From contig NW_020313045.1 of NCBI RefSeq assembly GCF_003265705.1, forward strand, positions 2,138,115 to 2,202,114: a stretch of DNA of 64,000 nucleotides, read 5' to 3'. Below, piece by piece: positions 23,725 through 34,121 of this stretch (its first letter is position 1; each line of letters opens with the position of its first letter). The DNA is from Callorhinus ursinus. Lineage: Eukaryota; Chordata; Mammalia; Carnivora; Otariidae. Below the pieces are notes generated by a model, which saw nothing but the letters and a program-made list of their open reading frames with translations, did not search any database and was not told where the DNA came from. The position numbers and the translations under genes are program-made.

Positions 23725-24320
23725 ATATTCCACGCTCCCAAACATGAGAAGGGAGAGGCATTCTCAAAAACTGTTGATGAAAATGTAAATTGGAACATCT
23801 TTCTGAAAATCAGATTGGTAATTTTTATACAAACATTCATTGCACAGACATTTATCAAGTACTAGGATTTGTTACGAATTTAAGATGTACACTTCCTTTC
23901 ATGTTGTAATTCCATATCTAGAAATGTATTCAATAAAGACTCAAAGATTAGATATCTATTCTAATATTTAAAAGTGAAAAAAGAGGGGCGCCTGGGTGGC
24001 TCAGTCAGTTAAGCATCCGACTCTTTTGACACCAGGCCTGGAGCCTACTTAAGATTCTCCCTCTCCTGCTACCCGCTCTAAAAAAAAAAAAAAAAAAAAA
24101 GTAAAAAAGAGATAAGGGTTAAACACATTATTGTACATTTTGAGGTAAAGTATTCTTGAATGAAATGTAATTAATGAGAAAATGATCACAAGGTTATATT
24201 CTGTGAAAAAGAGTACAGATAGGATTACAGGTAATTTTTATCTTTTTCTCATACTGTTAAATAATTTTCGAATTTTCTACCAGGAGCATTTATTAACTTT
24301 AAAAGCAGGAGAAAGTACTA
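23725..24320 (+). mobile_element. L1M-type LINE fragment, split by a SINEC
   Basis: The left part includes AAACTGTTGATGAAAATGTA and TTCCATATCTAGAAATGTAT, as in L1 ORF2 ends. The right part (from about 24110) includes ATTACAGGTAATTTTTATC and AATTTTCTACCAGGAGCATT, as in an L1M 3' UTR. The two parts are collinear and separated by the SINEC at 23985-24100, so the L1 was there first. Confidence 0.7.
23985..24100 (+). mobile_element. SINEC with internal deletion
   Basis: Starts GGGGCGCCTGGGTGGCTCAG, keeps the tRNA-like A box, then jumps from ACTCTTTTGACACC to CAGGCCTGGAGCCTACTTAAG and AGATTCTCC, losing the central 'gtcatgatc...' block with the B box. A 20-base A tail follows. Flanks AAAGTGAAAAAAGA (23971-23984) and AAAGTAAAAAAGA (24098-24110) look like target duplications. 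Confidence 0.85.
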
Positions 24321-25329
24321 AATAACAAAAACAGAATTAGCTGAAGAGCAGATGGGTTTAGAATCTCAAAAGCATATAACTGAACAAGAAAACAGCAAAA
24401 TGGTGGCCTCGCAGTTCCAAATGTGACCTTCAGCAGAGGTTTACAAATCCTGAAAATAAATAAATTCGGGGTCCGGAAACAGTGTTGAAGGAGCGTGTGT
24501 AAACTGAATCAGAAAAGGTTCAAAACAGAAGATCCACAGAGATCACCCAGCTTAACCTCTTCACTGGATAGTTGTGGAAATGAGGACTAAGTACTGCAAT
24601 GACCCAGGACTCCTGGCTTCCGCACGATGCCCTTCCCATGACACTAGGGACAGCAAGAGGTTTCATCTACGTTCCAAGTGTCAATCGATTGGTGGTAGCT
24701 GTTCAGTATGCTGTGCTGAAAAGACTCTGTAAGAGCTGAGAAGGAAAAAATGCAGTAAGATTAGTGACATCTGCCACGGGCAGGAGAAGGGGGAGTGCTG
24801 GTAGGCATGCCACATACTTGACATTCTTGCAAAAAAATGACATAATATTGTCTTCTCCAGACCAGGTGTTTGTCACTATAAAATAGTGTCTCTTTCCAGG
24901 GGAACATTTGGTATAAATTAGGACTAAAGAAACCTACAGCTTCAATGGGCAAAGAATGAAGAGGAAAATTTATACTTGCCAAATGAAAAGGAGGCAATTA
25001 CAAGTTTCATGAAGGTGCAGCATCATGCTTCACTGAAATATTCATACTCTCTCCCCACAAAGAAGCTTGGGAGGCAAGAGCAAAAAAGTTGAAAGAGCAA
25101 ACTCATGCCTTTTCTCTGGAAAGATTTAAATAGAAATAAAGTTCAAAAGTGTGAGGGACACTGCTTGTAAGTCTTGATGCTAAAATAACCAAAAGCCAGT
25201 CAGGCCTTGGAGAAACTTCAAAAGTGTCAACTTCACAGAAAAGGTAAGGCTGGATGAAGTCTACTAAGACCTGTTAACTACAGTCTCTAGAGAGAAAAGA
25301 CCTCTGTAGGGAAATCTCACCTGTGAAAA
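24321..25329. other. Non-coding sequence, mostly unassigned
   Basis: Apart from a weak MIR at 24560-24655 nothing is recognised. The right end may hold further eroded L1 sequence. Confidence 0.4.
24560..24655 (-). mobile_element. Possible MIR fragment
   Basis: CTGGATAGTTGTGGAAATGAG then CAATGACCCAGGACTCCTGG resembles antisense MIR ('ttacagatgaggaaac...gggactcctg') with an internal deletion. Weak. Confidence 0.4.
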
Positions 25330-27160
25330 TGGATGTAAACACAGTAAATAAAATACCAGCAGATCAAGTCCATCTGCATATTACAACACGATCAAATAAG
25401 GTCTGTTCTAGGAGAGCAAGGCTGGTTCAGCAGTACAAAATCTAACCATGTAATATACCACATTTACAAATTAGAGGGGAAAAAAACCAGATGGCCATCT
25501 CAGTAGACAACCTACCCCCCCTAAAAAATTAGGATCCAATTGAATGCAATATGCACTAATGAGAATAAAAATTCCTTCACTCGATAGAAAGTACTTACCA
25601 GAAATCTCAGCAAATCTCAAACTGACTTGTGAAACATCAGAACTGTCCTCAGTAACAACTGAAAACAATGTAAAGATGGCTACTGACCCTATTACTATTC
25701 AACACTGTGCTGGAAATCTCAGCTAAGACAGGAAGGAATATAAATACAAAAGTATCTGTGTTGGAATGAAAAGGGCAACATCATTGTTACCTTATGTTCC
25801 ATCATTCCTTACCTAGAAATTCCAAGGAAATCAACTGAAAAACTCCCATAACTATGAAAAGAGTTTAATAAAGTAATGAAATAAATATAAAAACTCCCAG
25901 CAGCTATCCTACATGTGTAATTCCATTACAATAGCAACAAACCCTCTAAAATACCCAGAAATAAGTGTAAAAGGATGTGAAGAACAATTTTAAAACTCTA
26001 CCTAGGGGCGCCTGGGTGGCTCAGTTGGTTAAGCGACTGCCTTCGGCTCAGGTCATGATCCTGGAGTCCCAGGATCGAGTCGCACATCACGCTCCCTGCT
26101 CAGCAGGGAGTCTGCTTCTCCCTCTGACCCTCCCTCCCTCATGTGCTCTCTCTCTCTCATTCTCACTCTCTCAAATAAATAAAATCTTTAAAAAAAAAAA
26201 AAAAACTCTACCTAAAGACACAAAAGATGACATAAGCAAATGAAGAGATGCATCACTTCAATGGATAAGGAAACAGGTTCTTAAAGTTCTCTAACTTAGA
26301 AATCTATAAATTCAATGCACTTATAATAAAAATGCCAACAGGATTTCTTAAATGGAATCTGACCACCTGATTCTAAAATTTGTTTGAAAGAATAAGGCAT
26401 GAGAACAGCAACGAAATTATAAAAAAAGATAACAGGAGGGGAGCAAGCCCTATATTTCAAAACATAAAATTTTGCTAATTAGGGAAAAATGTAAGTCACA
26501 GAACAGAATTAATATACAGAACATATAAAGAACTGCAAATCAAAAAGAGAAGGATAAACAACTTAACAGAAAAACGTGTGAAGGACAGGAACAGACAATA
26601 TGAGAAGAAAAAGTAAAATGTTCAATAATAATGTGAAAAGATGCTCACCAGTAATCAGGTAAATGCAAATCAGAACCACAAGACAAAAGTTTTCACCTAT
26701 CATAGTGGCAAAAATAAAATAATCAAGAGTGATAGATTGATATCAATTCTTCATACACAGTTGATGGGAATGTAAATTGGTGCAGCTCTTTTAGAGAGCC
26801 ATTTAACAGTTACTAAAGTCCTAAATGTGCACACATTTAACCTATTCATACCATTTTTTGGGATCTAGGCGACAGAAACAGTCCCTATATACACCAAGAA
26901 GCATGAAAAAGTACATTCGCTCCAATATGGTTTGTAAGAACAACAACAAAAAAAATTCATAGTGATCAAGAGCAAGGCAGTTAAATGAAGTGGGATGTTA
27001 TGCCATCCACATTATGAAATATTGTGGGACAGTCAAAAGGAATTAATTAGATTTCTACGTACAAACGTGAGCAGCTTTCTAAGTCCATTTATGGTAAATA
27101 AACACAAGTTGAACTACAGGGATTATACCATTTTATAAAAAAAAAAAGAGAGAGAAAGAA
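25330..27160 (+). mobile_element. L1M-type ORF2 relic, interrupted by a SINEC
   Basis: Old L1 reverse-transcriptase region in sense orientation. Words include CTATTACTATTCAACACTGT, CCATTACAATAGCAACAAAC, AAAAGATGCTCACCAGTAAT, GGTAAATGCAAATCAGAACC, GTTGATGGGAATGTAAATTG and GTGCAGCTC. Stop codons, frameshifts and large internal deletions rule out function. The SINEC at 26005-26201 splits it. The end near 27160 is approximate. Confidence 0.75.
26005..26201 (+). mobile_element. SINEC (CAN-SINE)
   Basis: Complete copy: GGGGCGCCTGGGTGGCTCAG, CGACTGCCTTCGGCTCAGGT, CCTGGAGTCCCAGGATCGAG, CCCTGCTCAGCAGGGAGTCT, a CT-rich region, AATAAATAAAATC and the A tail. Perfect 13-base target duplications AAAACTCTACCTA lie at 25992-26004 and 26202-26214. 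Confidence 0.97.
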
Positions 27161-27384
27161 GGGATGGATGAGAAAGGGATGAAAGGAGCATAAGACACTG
27201 CCTAGGCCAGAAAAAGAGAAAGGAAAGAGCAAAATAATACCATATATTTTTATGGGTAATATATAAATGCACGCAAGTATGTAAGAGGCAGATCTAACAG
27301 GCTACACGCCAAGCTGATTACATTACTTTTCGCAGGGCAAAGCCATACATTTGCTGGGGCCCTCAAAGGAGCTCTGCTTTTCTG

Positions 27385-27605
27385 GAGAGGCAATGCAGAG
27401 TAATGGTTATGTGCAGATGCTGGACGTAGGCTGCTGGTTTTAACCATTATTTAAATCAATCTGCACCTCAGCTTTTTCATCGGTAAGTTGGGGTAATAAT
27501 AGTACCTACTCATAGGATTACTATTATCAATGAATAAATTAATATCCATCCAGCACATGTCTAGCATACAATAAGCTATCAGCATGATAGAAGTTATTAG
27601 CTGTT
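27385..27605 (+). mobile_element. MIR SINE
   Basis: GCAGAGTAATGGTTATGTGC, then TCAGCTTTTTCATCGGTAAG, TTGGGGTAATAATAGTACCT and ACTCATAGGATTACTA follow the MIR sense order, ending near GAAGTTATTAGCTGTTA. Confidence 0.75.
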
Positions 27606-29070
27606 AGGATGAGCCATATAAAATTGCTGCTATGTGACTCTTCTGATCTACAAAAATAGTAATTTTATATGGTTTAATTCAATATTATGTATACTGTTTT
27701 GATTTTTTAAAATACACTTTACATACCTTTTTTTTTAAAGGACTGTGGAGAAGTAGTAATGATGGGGGTAAGGTTAGTAAGAGGGCTGAAGGGAGTCACC
27801 GCGTACAGAGATACTAAATAACCTCAATATCTGTGTCTAGAAAGAGCTTGTCTTTTGCAAGGAAAGCCAGTATTTAGAATAACTTTGCCAAGTAAAATTT
27901 GAGACATGCTTTCAAAATCTATTTTCTGCATATTTCCATACGAACACACTGGACCAAATCTTTATACAAATGACTATATGCTGTGTAACAGTAATAATGT
28001 TATTAAACCTGGAATTTCAAATACTAAAAATGTAATAATGTATACCTCAGCATGAAATAATCAAGACAACTTCTTTTGCCAAAGTATTACATACTGATTT
28101 ACCCTAAATAAACAGCATGTTTTATATATTTGTTATGATTATACCACCCATATAACGTTTAGGACCAGCTGTAATACACACCCACACCCACCCACCCACA
28201 CCCACACACACTTACCATATTTAAAACCAAATGAAGTGAATTTCTGTATTTAAAAAGGGTTAGACCGGCCTTAGTTTTAGTTTTTGAATGCTAATATCGA
28301 TCTTTAAAGGTACTCTCTATAAAAAACTAGTGAAACATCCTCAGCTGAAGTCAATTAGGAAACAGAAAAATCTGTATAAATATAAAAACAAATCTGTAGT
28401 ATTAAAGACACAAACAACTCCCGGAGAGCCGAGATTCCTAGGAAACGGTGCTATAAATAGTTTGACATTATTACACAATCTTCTCTGCATATCTCGTAAT
28501 AGAAACTGCTATGGGTGATTGAAAAATAAGCAACTTTGACATTTCTGGATGTAACTTGAGGAGATTATTTCATCATAAAGGATTGGTACAGAATATACTA
28601 ACCAACAACTCAATATCAAAACTCTCCTTGCAACTCTAAAACAGTGCAGAATGACATTTAAGATAATCCATTTATCACCATCCAATACAGGCTGCTTGTT
28701 CACAAAATGTCAGGGACAAGGCTGGAGCATTCCCATCCCTAGGCAGCAAGTGCGTGTGACAAGGAATCTTGAATATAGCATCAGCTTCATTTCCTTATAT
28801 GCTACTGCCATACCTTGGACTTCGGGTCCCAGAGTTTTTGCAATTTATATGAGCAGCTGTACAAATGAACCACCTTCGCTTTTTGTCACACACCACAGAG
28901 ACAATCCCCTCCAAGGATAATGAAAAGTCTGCATGTTCATTTGTAGGCACGTAATTTACTCCCAGTGAACTGCTAACGTTTTTATCAGCCATCCTTGAAG
29001 AGCTCAGTGTTTCAATGTTCAACAATGTAATTCTAAAAATGTAAATAGTTCTTTAAAATAACAATAATAA
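27606..29070. other. AT-rich non-coding stretch
   Basis: Aside from the C/A simple repeat, no repeat or exon is recognised. Confidence 0.5.
28175..28211. repeat. (CACCCA)n-like simple repeat
   Basis: A mixed CACA/CCCA tract of about 37 bases, all C and A on the plus strand apart from a single T near its right edge. Confidence 0.8.
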
Positions 29071-29074
29071 AGGT

Positions 29075-29275
29075 AATAAGGACTTGTATTTATATGCTAT
29101 TTATTTATATTTCAAAGTGGTTTTGTATATGGCACCTCATGCTTCTCACCAGATCCCTATAAAGATTAGTTATGAATGGTCAACATTTTTATAGGTGAAG
29201 AAAATGGAGAGGTAAGCAAATTTTTGTTGTTGTTGTCCAAGGCCTCATTGCAAGCCGGAATCATTCAATGCTTGA
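29075..29275 (-). mobile_element. MIR SINE (degenerate)
   Basis: GGCACCTCATGCTTCTCACC, then TTTTATAGGTGAAGAAAATG and GTCCAAGGCCTCATTGCAAG follow the antisense MIR core in the correct order. Confidence 0.55.
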
Positions 29276-29524
29276 GCTGAAACGATCCTCAGGGGACAAT
29301 TAAGAAGCCCCCAGTTTGGAGAGCACAAACTGGTGTTCCGTTTGACCCAAGAGGGCCCACAAATCTACATATCTTGAGATTTCAGAAAAATTACCAAATT
29401 TCTGGCTTTTCTTGAAACTGTAGCCACACTGGACCCACATCCTGCAGAGAAGCAATTGGCCAGAGCTCATCAATTAAATAAAGTATGTGCGCCCCAATTC
29501 ACCACCCCATGCCTTTTGCTCCTT

Positions 29525-29735
29525 GTCCATGTGTTTTGCATACAGTAAAACACACAGATCTTCAGTATAAGTTCAGTGAGTTCTGAAAAAGGTATATATG
29601 CCTACACGTAACCATCACCCAATCAAGAGACACATCGCGGCCACCATCCTCAAAGTTCTCTCATGTTCCTTTCCGATTACTACCCCTCTGCCCTTCTCGT
29701 TCCTTCTTACTCATCTTTGTTGCCTGCATTTGAAT
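29525..29735 (-). mobile_element. L1M 3' UTR fragment
   Basis: Plus strand: GCATACAGTAAAACACACAG, ATCTTCAGTATAAGTTCAG, TGAGTTCTGAAAAAGGTATA, TAACCATCACCCAATCAAGA and AAGTTCTCTCATGTTCC. This is a known antisense L1M 3' UTR signature. Confidence 0.75.
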
Positions 29736-29754
29736 TTGAAATTCCTCTTCAGGT

Positions 29755-29840
29755 TATAAACAGGGAAGCTGAACCCTAGGGAGAGGCAGAGCCAGAAGTA
29801 CAAGCAAGGGTTCCAAACTTCTGGTCTATAACACCATCCT
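29755..29840 (-). mobile_element. Possible MIR fragment
   Basis: The AGGCAGAGCCAGAAGTACAAG context following GAAGCTGAACCCTAGGGAG resembles antisense MIR. Short and weak. Confidence 0.35.
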
Positions 29841-29910
29841 TAAAAGGCTTACTTTTCGACCTGTTGCCCCAGGGTTGACCTGAAAGAAAATGCCAGGATA
29901 GCAGTATCAA

Positions 29911-29931
29911 CATCATCATCATCATCATCAC
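29911..29931. repeat. (ATC)n microsatellite
   Basis: Seven CAT/ATC units. Confidence 0.85.
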
Positions 29932-30795
29932 CACAGGCGTTTAATAAGAGATACCAGGATAGGTGGACAATTAAGGCTGTTCCTTCACTCCACGTCGATC
30001 AGATTTGCAAGTAGCAATTAAGGAGCAAACTGGAAGAAGTTTAGACAGAGACTTTTCCGGGAGTGTAACTGTGACCTAGATTTGATCAAATGTACTCCCC
30101 GCAGAGGAGGTGGGACTGCTCCATCCCCACCAAAGGGAGAGCATCTGGGGTCAGCCTCCTGCTGTGCCGCCTCGCCACCATTAAACTCTGAAATGGCAGG
30201 AGCCCAGCGGCAAAAAATAACCTCTGCTCTCTGTGCCAGGCCACCTGCTTCTCGTCTAGGGCTGATGATCTTTGTTTAGGAGGCTAAGTGCCATATGGGA
30301 TCCTGGATCCTTATTTGAAAAAAAAAAAAAAAAGATATGTATGAAATTAAGCCTGAATGCATTTCTGTGTGGAGCTGACTCCATGCCATACTTTCTCTAT
30401 TAACCACCTTGGTTGAGTTCCCACCGGAGGGTAAGGTGTAAGGAGAAAGTGAAATAAGGTCTACTCCCCCATTTATATTTAAGAGATCACAATATCCTCG
30501 GAGCCAAAGCCAAGTGCATATGCATACTGGTATCTCCACTACCCCACTACGAGAATCTCCCTGGACTTTCTGTGCACACGAAGGAGTAAAACTCCTACTT
30601 ACTACCTAAGAGTTCACACCTCCTTCCCAGAAACAAAAGGCTCCAAGGGGCAGATGCATCTGGAAGGCAGAGCTGACTTCCCATGCAGGATGCACACCCC
30701 CCCCGGGGACCACGGGCTTCTTTTCCACCAAGATGAGAGTCTGTGGCCAATGAGGAAATGTGATAGCTTGAAGTAACCAATGAAAATAATCTGGT
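29932..30795. other. Non-coding sequence, no element recognised
   Basis: Contains an A tract at about 30318-30333 and a C run near 30699-30704. No gene signal. Confidence 0.5.
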
Positions 30796-30796
30796 A

Positions 30797-30875
30797 CAGC
30801 ACCTACATTTTATGAGCGAAGAAGCGGAGGGCCAGAGAGGCACGCACTAGTTAATAACTACAATTTATTACATGT
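30797..30875 (-). mobile_element. MIR fragment
   Basis: CTACATTTTATGAGCGAAGA followed by GGAGGGCCAGAGAGGCACGC matches antisense MIR core 'cattttacagatgaggaaac..gaggcccagagagg'. Confidence 0.45.
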
Positions 30876-31029
30876 CCTGGATTTCGATACTCAGTGCAAC
30901 TTAAGGTGCACATGACATCGTTTTAGTTCCAGGCCATCCCTCGGAGGTAAAGCAAAGTGGCTCTATTTTGCTGGTTGAGGAAGGAAAAACTCCCTTTAGT
31001 TCAGAAGAAGGAAGTATGCTGCCATCTCG

Positions 31030-31160
31030 CTGAGTTTCCTCCCCTCTACGGGTGTAATAACACTTCCTATCTAAGAGATTCACTACAAAGATTCAATAAT
31101 GTATCAAGAATGCTAAGAAGTATTTTGGCACTCATTAAGTTCTTGTTGTTGTGCTATCAT
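31030..31160 (+). mobile_element. MIR 3' half
   Basis: GAGTTTCCTCCCCTCTACGG, GTAATAACACTTCCTATC, AAGATTCAATAATGTATC and TTTTGGCACTCATTAAGTTC follow the 3' half of MIR in sense. Confidence 0.65.
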
Positions 31161-31164
31161 TAAA

Positions 31165-31238
31165 CAAAGGGCAGAGCCAATAATAGAACCCCTGTGTCTG
31201 TATTACTGGCTCATGCCCTTTCTGTTAGACCATGCTGT
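31165..31238 (-). mobile_element. MIR 5' half
   Basis: AAAGGGCAGAGCCAATAATA, GAACCCCTGTGTCTGTATTA and CTGGCTCATGCCCTTTC are the antisense MIR tRNA-like half. It directly follows a sense MIR 3' half. Confidence 0.6.
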
Positions 31239-31839
31239 AAGAAACTCTGGTTATAGATCATCTACACTGTAACGAGAACATGCACCAGGCAGAGTGGGGA
31301 AGGAGGGAGGGGGCGGGGGGGGGGGTTGGAGGCAGTGGACAAAAACCACCTAAGACATGGAGATTAGCTGTTATAAAGAAATGGCATCAGGTAATCATCA
31401 TCCAAATTTGTGACTGCATTTCACAGAACAGTGCGGATGGGATTTTATCAGATGGCTCTGCCAAAAACATATTGGCAGATACAGCCCTGAGCTTGTGGTT
31501 CACCAGACACACAAGAGCCCCTCTTCAGGAAGGGGATCCTGCTTGGGCCCTGGCCCAACTCCAAGTTAACGCACAGTTAAAAGTAGCAGCTGCAGCAGTG
31601 CTGAGACAGGGGGTCCCCTGGAGAAGGGCCTTGCCAAGGAGGCTCTTCCCGAATTACTTATCAATTGTTAACAGAGGGAACTTGAAAAAAAATACACACA
31701 TAAAAAGCAAACAAAACCTCGACAAAATTTGGCTTCAGTGAATACAGACGTTCTATGAATACACACAACTACTCAACAGATTTATGGGAAAATCTCAAAT
31801 ATATGTAAATTCAACGAAAGTGGAAGTCCCATTTTCACC
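31239..31839. other. Non-coding sequence, no element recognised
   Basis: Contains a G-rich run at 31302-31327. The 153-codon plus frame at 31280-31741 starts in that run and has no recognisable domains. Confidence 0.45.
31302..31327 (+). repeat. G-rich tract
   Basis: An uninterrupted run of 11 G, preceded by shorter G runs; G-quadruplex-compatible. Confidence 0.75.
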
Positions 31840-32345
31840 TACCAATTGGGGGGGGTTCTGTATAAGATAATAATGCTGGCAAGGTTATGTTGAAAGCCTG
31901 TATACTCCAATTTTGCTGATTGTAGTGTAAACTGGTACAACACTCTTAGAAAGCTATCTGGCAATATATACCGAAAGCCATAAAAACACGCTTATCTTTT
32001 GACTTAGCCATCCTTTGAAGTCCAAGGAAATAATCCAAAACAAGAAAAAGTGGCACGAGCAAATAGGTAATTGCAACACTACATACCATGTTGTCAAGTC
32101 AAAAGCAACTTAAGTGTCCAACAACAGGGGAATGATTCTGCATAATTGGCATACATTTCCTTGGTAGACTACGCTGTGGCCATTATAAATTCTGTAAGGA
32201 AACTGCCTATAACGGGAGGTGAAAAATGCAGGGTCCTAGGGTTACAACTATTTTAAAGCATGCATATAAAATGCGTAGGCAGTAGACAAAGACTCAAAGG
32301 CAAATGCCCCAAAATATTAATCGTTGTTTGAGGCTGTCTTCTTCT
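31840..32345 (+). mobile_element. L1M/HAL1-type LINE relic
   Basis: Words in L1/HAL1 order: TTTTGCTGATTGTAGTGTAA, ACTGGTACAACACTCTTAG, CTATCTGGCAATATATACCG, GGAAATAATCCAAAACAAGA, CAACTTAAGTGTCCAACAAC and TGTGGCCATTATAAATTC. No coding capacity is left. Confidence 0.7.
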
Positions 32346-34103
32346 ATGTTTAAAAAAAGGTTTCCCCATCGTCAGCTTGTTATCGGAACACCCCCGCTTT
32401 GATACTGGCCCTGCACCGTGTGTATCCGTGTGTGCAAACCAGGAGCCCACAAGGCACATCCTTCCCACACGTGAGCCTCCTCCGGCCTCGCCTGCCAGCA
32501 TTGAAAACGCCCGAAGCTTCACATCCACGGCTTCTACTGAAGAATCACAGGATTTCTCCCAGCCCCACAAAGCAGCGACGGGCTGCAGGTGAAAAGCCAC
32601 GGCCCTTGGAGACAGCGTAGATGCTGGCCTGTGTGTCAGGGCCGCCACCACGCCCGCTGGCTTTCCACCTGCACCCACTTCACTCTCATCTGTGTGACCA
32701 CGAGGGGGTAAAAGAATGGATGATGGAGAATTACACCTAATGTGATTCCTCTTTGAAAGGTGGATCACTGCATATTAAACTTGACCTTCGGTTTGGACAA
32801 TTCCATCATCAGAATACCATGGGCCAATCCACTAGTCTCCTCACTCCGGCACAGCCGATTCCAGGCCTTTCCCACCAACAAAAGGACAGTTGGGTCCCTC
32901 TCGTCTCCTCTGCCCTGGAAGTGGCCCTCAGTCAACAGTCTCTGCTGGTGCAATCTTTCCTCAAAGCGAGGCCCTGACAAGGCCCTGGCCGCCCTCCTTC
33001 TCCATGCCTGACAGGACCAGGCTGTTAGACAGTAATTCAGAGCCACGTTACCCTTGCCGCTTTTCCATATTACAAATCTAAGCCATTTTCTGGGTTTCTT
33101 GAGACAGAGATCCAGGAGGTTAAGGGAGGTGCTTTCTCTCCCCTGTACGTCTTCTATGATCTGACAGAACTCTGGCTCGGTTTGCTGTGGGCAGATGTTT
33201 GCATTATTCTTTTCCCTGGGGCCGAGGGTATAGGAACAGAGACTCCGTAGTAGCAAAGTGGAGAGGTGGCACTGGAGGACAGGAGGGCCGTCGTATCTGC
33301 CCCAAAAAGGCACAGTGGATGAGCCTGGGAACTTGCCATTTGTAAATCTCCACCAAAAAGTCACAAGTCACCATGAACACTGTACATTAGGTTCATTTGC
33401 ATACACCTCTATGAAAGGCGACAATCTCAGTAGATGAATTAACTAGAAAACCAGCAAAAAACCAAGGTACTTCCCTATTCTACACATCTGATCTCTAAGT
33501 GAAGGCTGAATGAATGATGCTGGGCCGCAGACCTTCAGCGAACACCAGAACTCCAGGCAAAAGTATCCTTAACTGTTTCCTAAAGCTTGCAAAACGGTTC
33601 TTCAGGCAAGAGAGAAGATTTATTTCACATAAAGGACAAATGCTGTCCTTTAATTAACAACATCTATCTCTGGGACAAGCACATCAGGTATACAATACAG
33701 AAGATTCTTTTAATATAAAGGACAGATGGCAACTCCACTCCTGGGACTCTCAAGGCTGCCCCAGAAAAACACACAATTTTAAAAGGCTTTGAGAATCCTC
33801 TAAGGAGAGCCAGTCAAGAGACAAGAATGCTTCACTGCCCCATTTACAAAGTAAACCAGAAAGTGTCTCAGAACCATCCAGATCCACTTGAAGAAGAGCC
33901 GGGTAAAGCCGAGGGAGGGAAATATTAATGTGTGCCTGGCAGTTAAGTTGCATCTCGAAAGTTTCCTTTCCTCTCAGCCTGAATGGCACTGGATGAAAAG
34001 GAGTTTTAATGTGAAGTCTTGACTAACAAACACATGGGGCTACTCGATCACATAACAACAGGGCAAAGCAAAACTTTCCAACATCCTCTTTATGCTAATA
34101 CTG
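32346..34103. other. Repeat-poor non-coding stretch
   Basis: No recognised repeat. The 199-codon minus frame at 32765-33364 and the 171-codon minus frame at 32253-32768 overlap other open frames on both strands and show no protein signature. I do not call a gene. Confidence 0.45.
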
Positions 34104-34121
34104 AAAAAAAAAAAAAAAAAA
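34104..34121. repeat. Poly-A tract
   Basis: A run of 18 A with no recognisable retroelement body in front of it. Confidence 0.85.

Noticed and set aside
26009..26090. tRNA gene in the SINEC heads
   Set aside because: The heads keep A- and B-box-like words but do not form a proper tRNA acceptor and anticodon structure. They are SINE promoters.
25977..26243. Protein-like frames sharing HRAPCSAGSLLLPL-type peptides (also near 8.9, 22.2, 23.6, 45.3 and 54.0 kb)
   Set aside because: All are translations of SINEC bodies, not a protein family.
28175..29931. Clustered short repeats read as a CRISPR or satellite array
   Set aside because: They are ordinary mammalian microsatellites without spacers or a regular unit, in a eukaryotic genome.
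32765..33364. 199-codon minus-strand frame
   Set aside because: Several overlapping frames exist on both strands, and the peptide has odd composition and no recognised family. No exon evidence.
34104..34121. Poly-A tract as the end of a processed pseudogene
   Set aside because: No recognisable gene-derived sequence or target duplication precedes it.
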